From Trichodesmium sp050015995 (GTDB lineage: Bacteria; Cyanobacteriota; Cyanobacteriia; Cyanobacteriales; Microcoleaceae): a stretch of 64,000 nucleotides of DNA. The notes under the pieces are model-generated. The model worked only from the letters and a program-made list of their open reading frames with translations. It ran no database searches and had not been told where the DNA came from. Shown here piece by piece: positions 63,951 to 64,000 of the stretch; the stretch's first letter is position 1; each line of letters starts with the position of its first letter. The position numbers were made by a program, and so were the translations under genes. Location of the stretch: assembly GCF_050015995.1 (NCBI RefSeq), contig NZ_JBNHEP010000273.1:10775-74774 (forward strand), in the 5' to 3' direction.

Positions 63951-64000
63951 TACCTACGCACAAATTGCTTAATTCCTCAAAAAGAATTAAGCAATTTTGA

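Overview
The window looks like the chromosome of a filamentous or colonial cyanobacterium. Evidence: an AT-rich background with scattered GCGATCGC octamers, an SLH-domain OprB-type porin, heptamer tandem repeats built on CTATTCC/GGGAGCA, Uma2 and TnpB remnants, a TIGR02450 Trp-rich protein, Nif11-leader precursors and many TPR proteins. I see no rRNA, tRNA or CRISPR array. The window opens inside one gene.

Region 1 (1-10.4 kb, +): the C-terminus of an SdrD-B-like repeat protein, a seven-unit PD40 propeller, a cobalamin riboswitch with no intact gene directly behind it, an RTX/surface-domain protein, an unknown small protein, a CADD-type pABA synthase, a 2Fe-2S thioredoxin-like ferredoxin, a small membrane protein and an iron-uptake-type porin. 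Short relics show that part of this cluster was once duplicated.

Region 2 (10.4-22.1 kb): a mosaic of GC-richer, apparently imported DNA. It holds B12-independent methionine synthase (metE) with its regulator metR and a Mn/Zn ABC transporter. These are stitched together with fragments: an ABC-ATPase 3' end, a metR 5' end, the C-terminus of B12-dependent MetH, a ferredoxin piece, a hisI-like 5' end carrying a Zur-like box, two TnpB elements and an IS1-like deletion derivative with an 8-bp target duplication. B12 and zinc/manganese supply is the shared theme.

Region 3 (22-33 kb): mixed housekeeping and stress genes (moaB, a b561 cytochrome, a GlcG-like protein, ohr, a MerR-Clp_N fusion) with MITEs and a tripled moaB tail, followed by a FeoB-like transporter and flavoprotein operon behind a Zur/Fur-like box.

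Region 4 (33-48 kb): a dynamin-like GTPase, TPR and J-domain proteins, a DUF5132/HMA2 pair, NUDIX, DJ-1/PfpI and GNAT enzymes, dispersed palindromes, long direct repeats and dead TnpB copies.

Region 5 (48.4-64 kb, all -): a peptide natural-product locus. It has three RiPP-type precursors, one of them a Nif11-leader protein with three MYG motifs like spliceotide precursors, and three further proteins with double-Gly-like leaders. With them are an OGT/SPINDLY-like TPR glycosyltransferase, a TPR-GT2 enzyme, a JmjC-type oxygenase split by a stop codon, and an SDR lacking the catalytic Tyr. Two inverted MITE copies bracket its middle part, and two precursor units share a palindromic upstream element. 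No radical SAM enzyme, protease or exporter lies in the window, so the maturation genes are elsewhere or absent.
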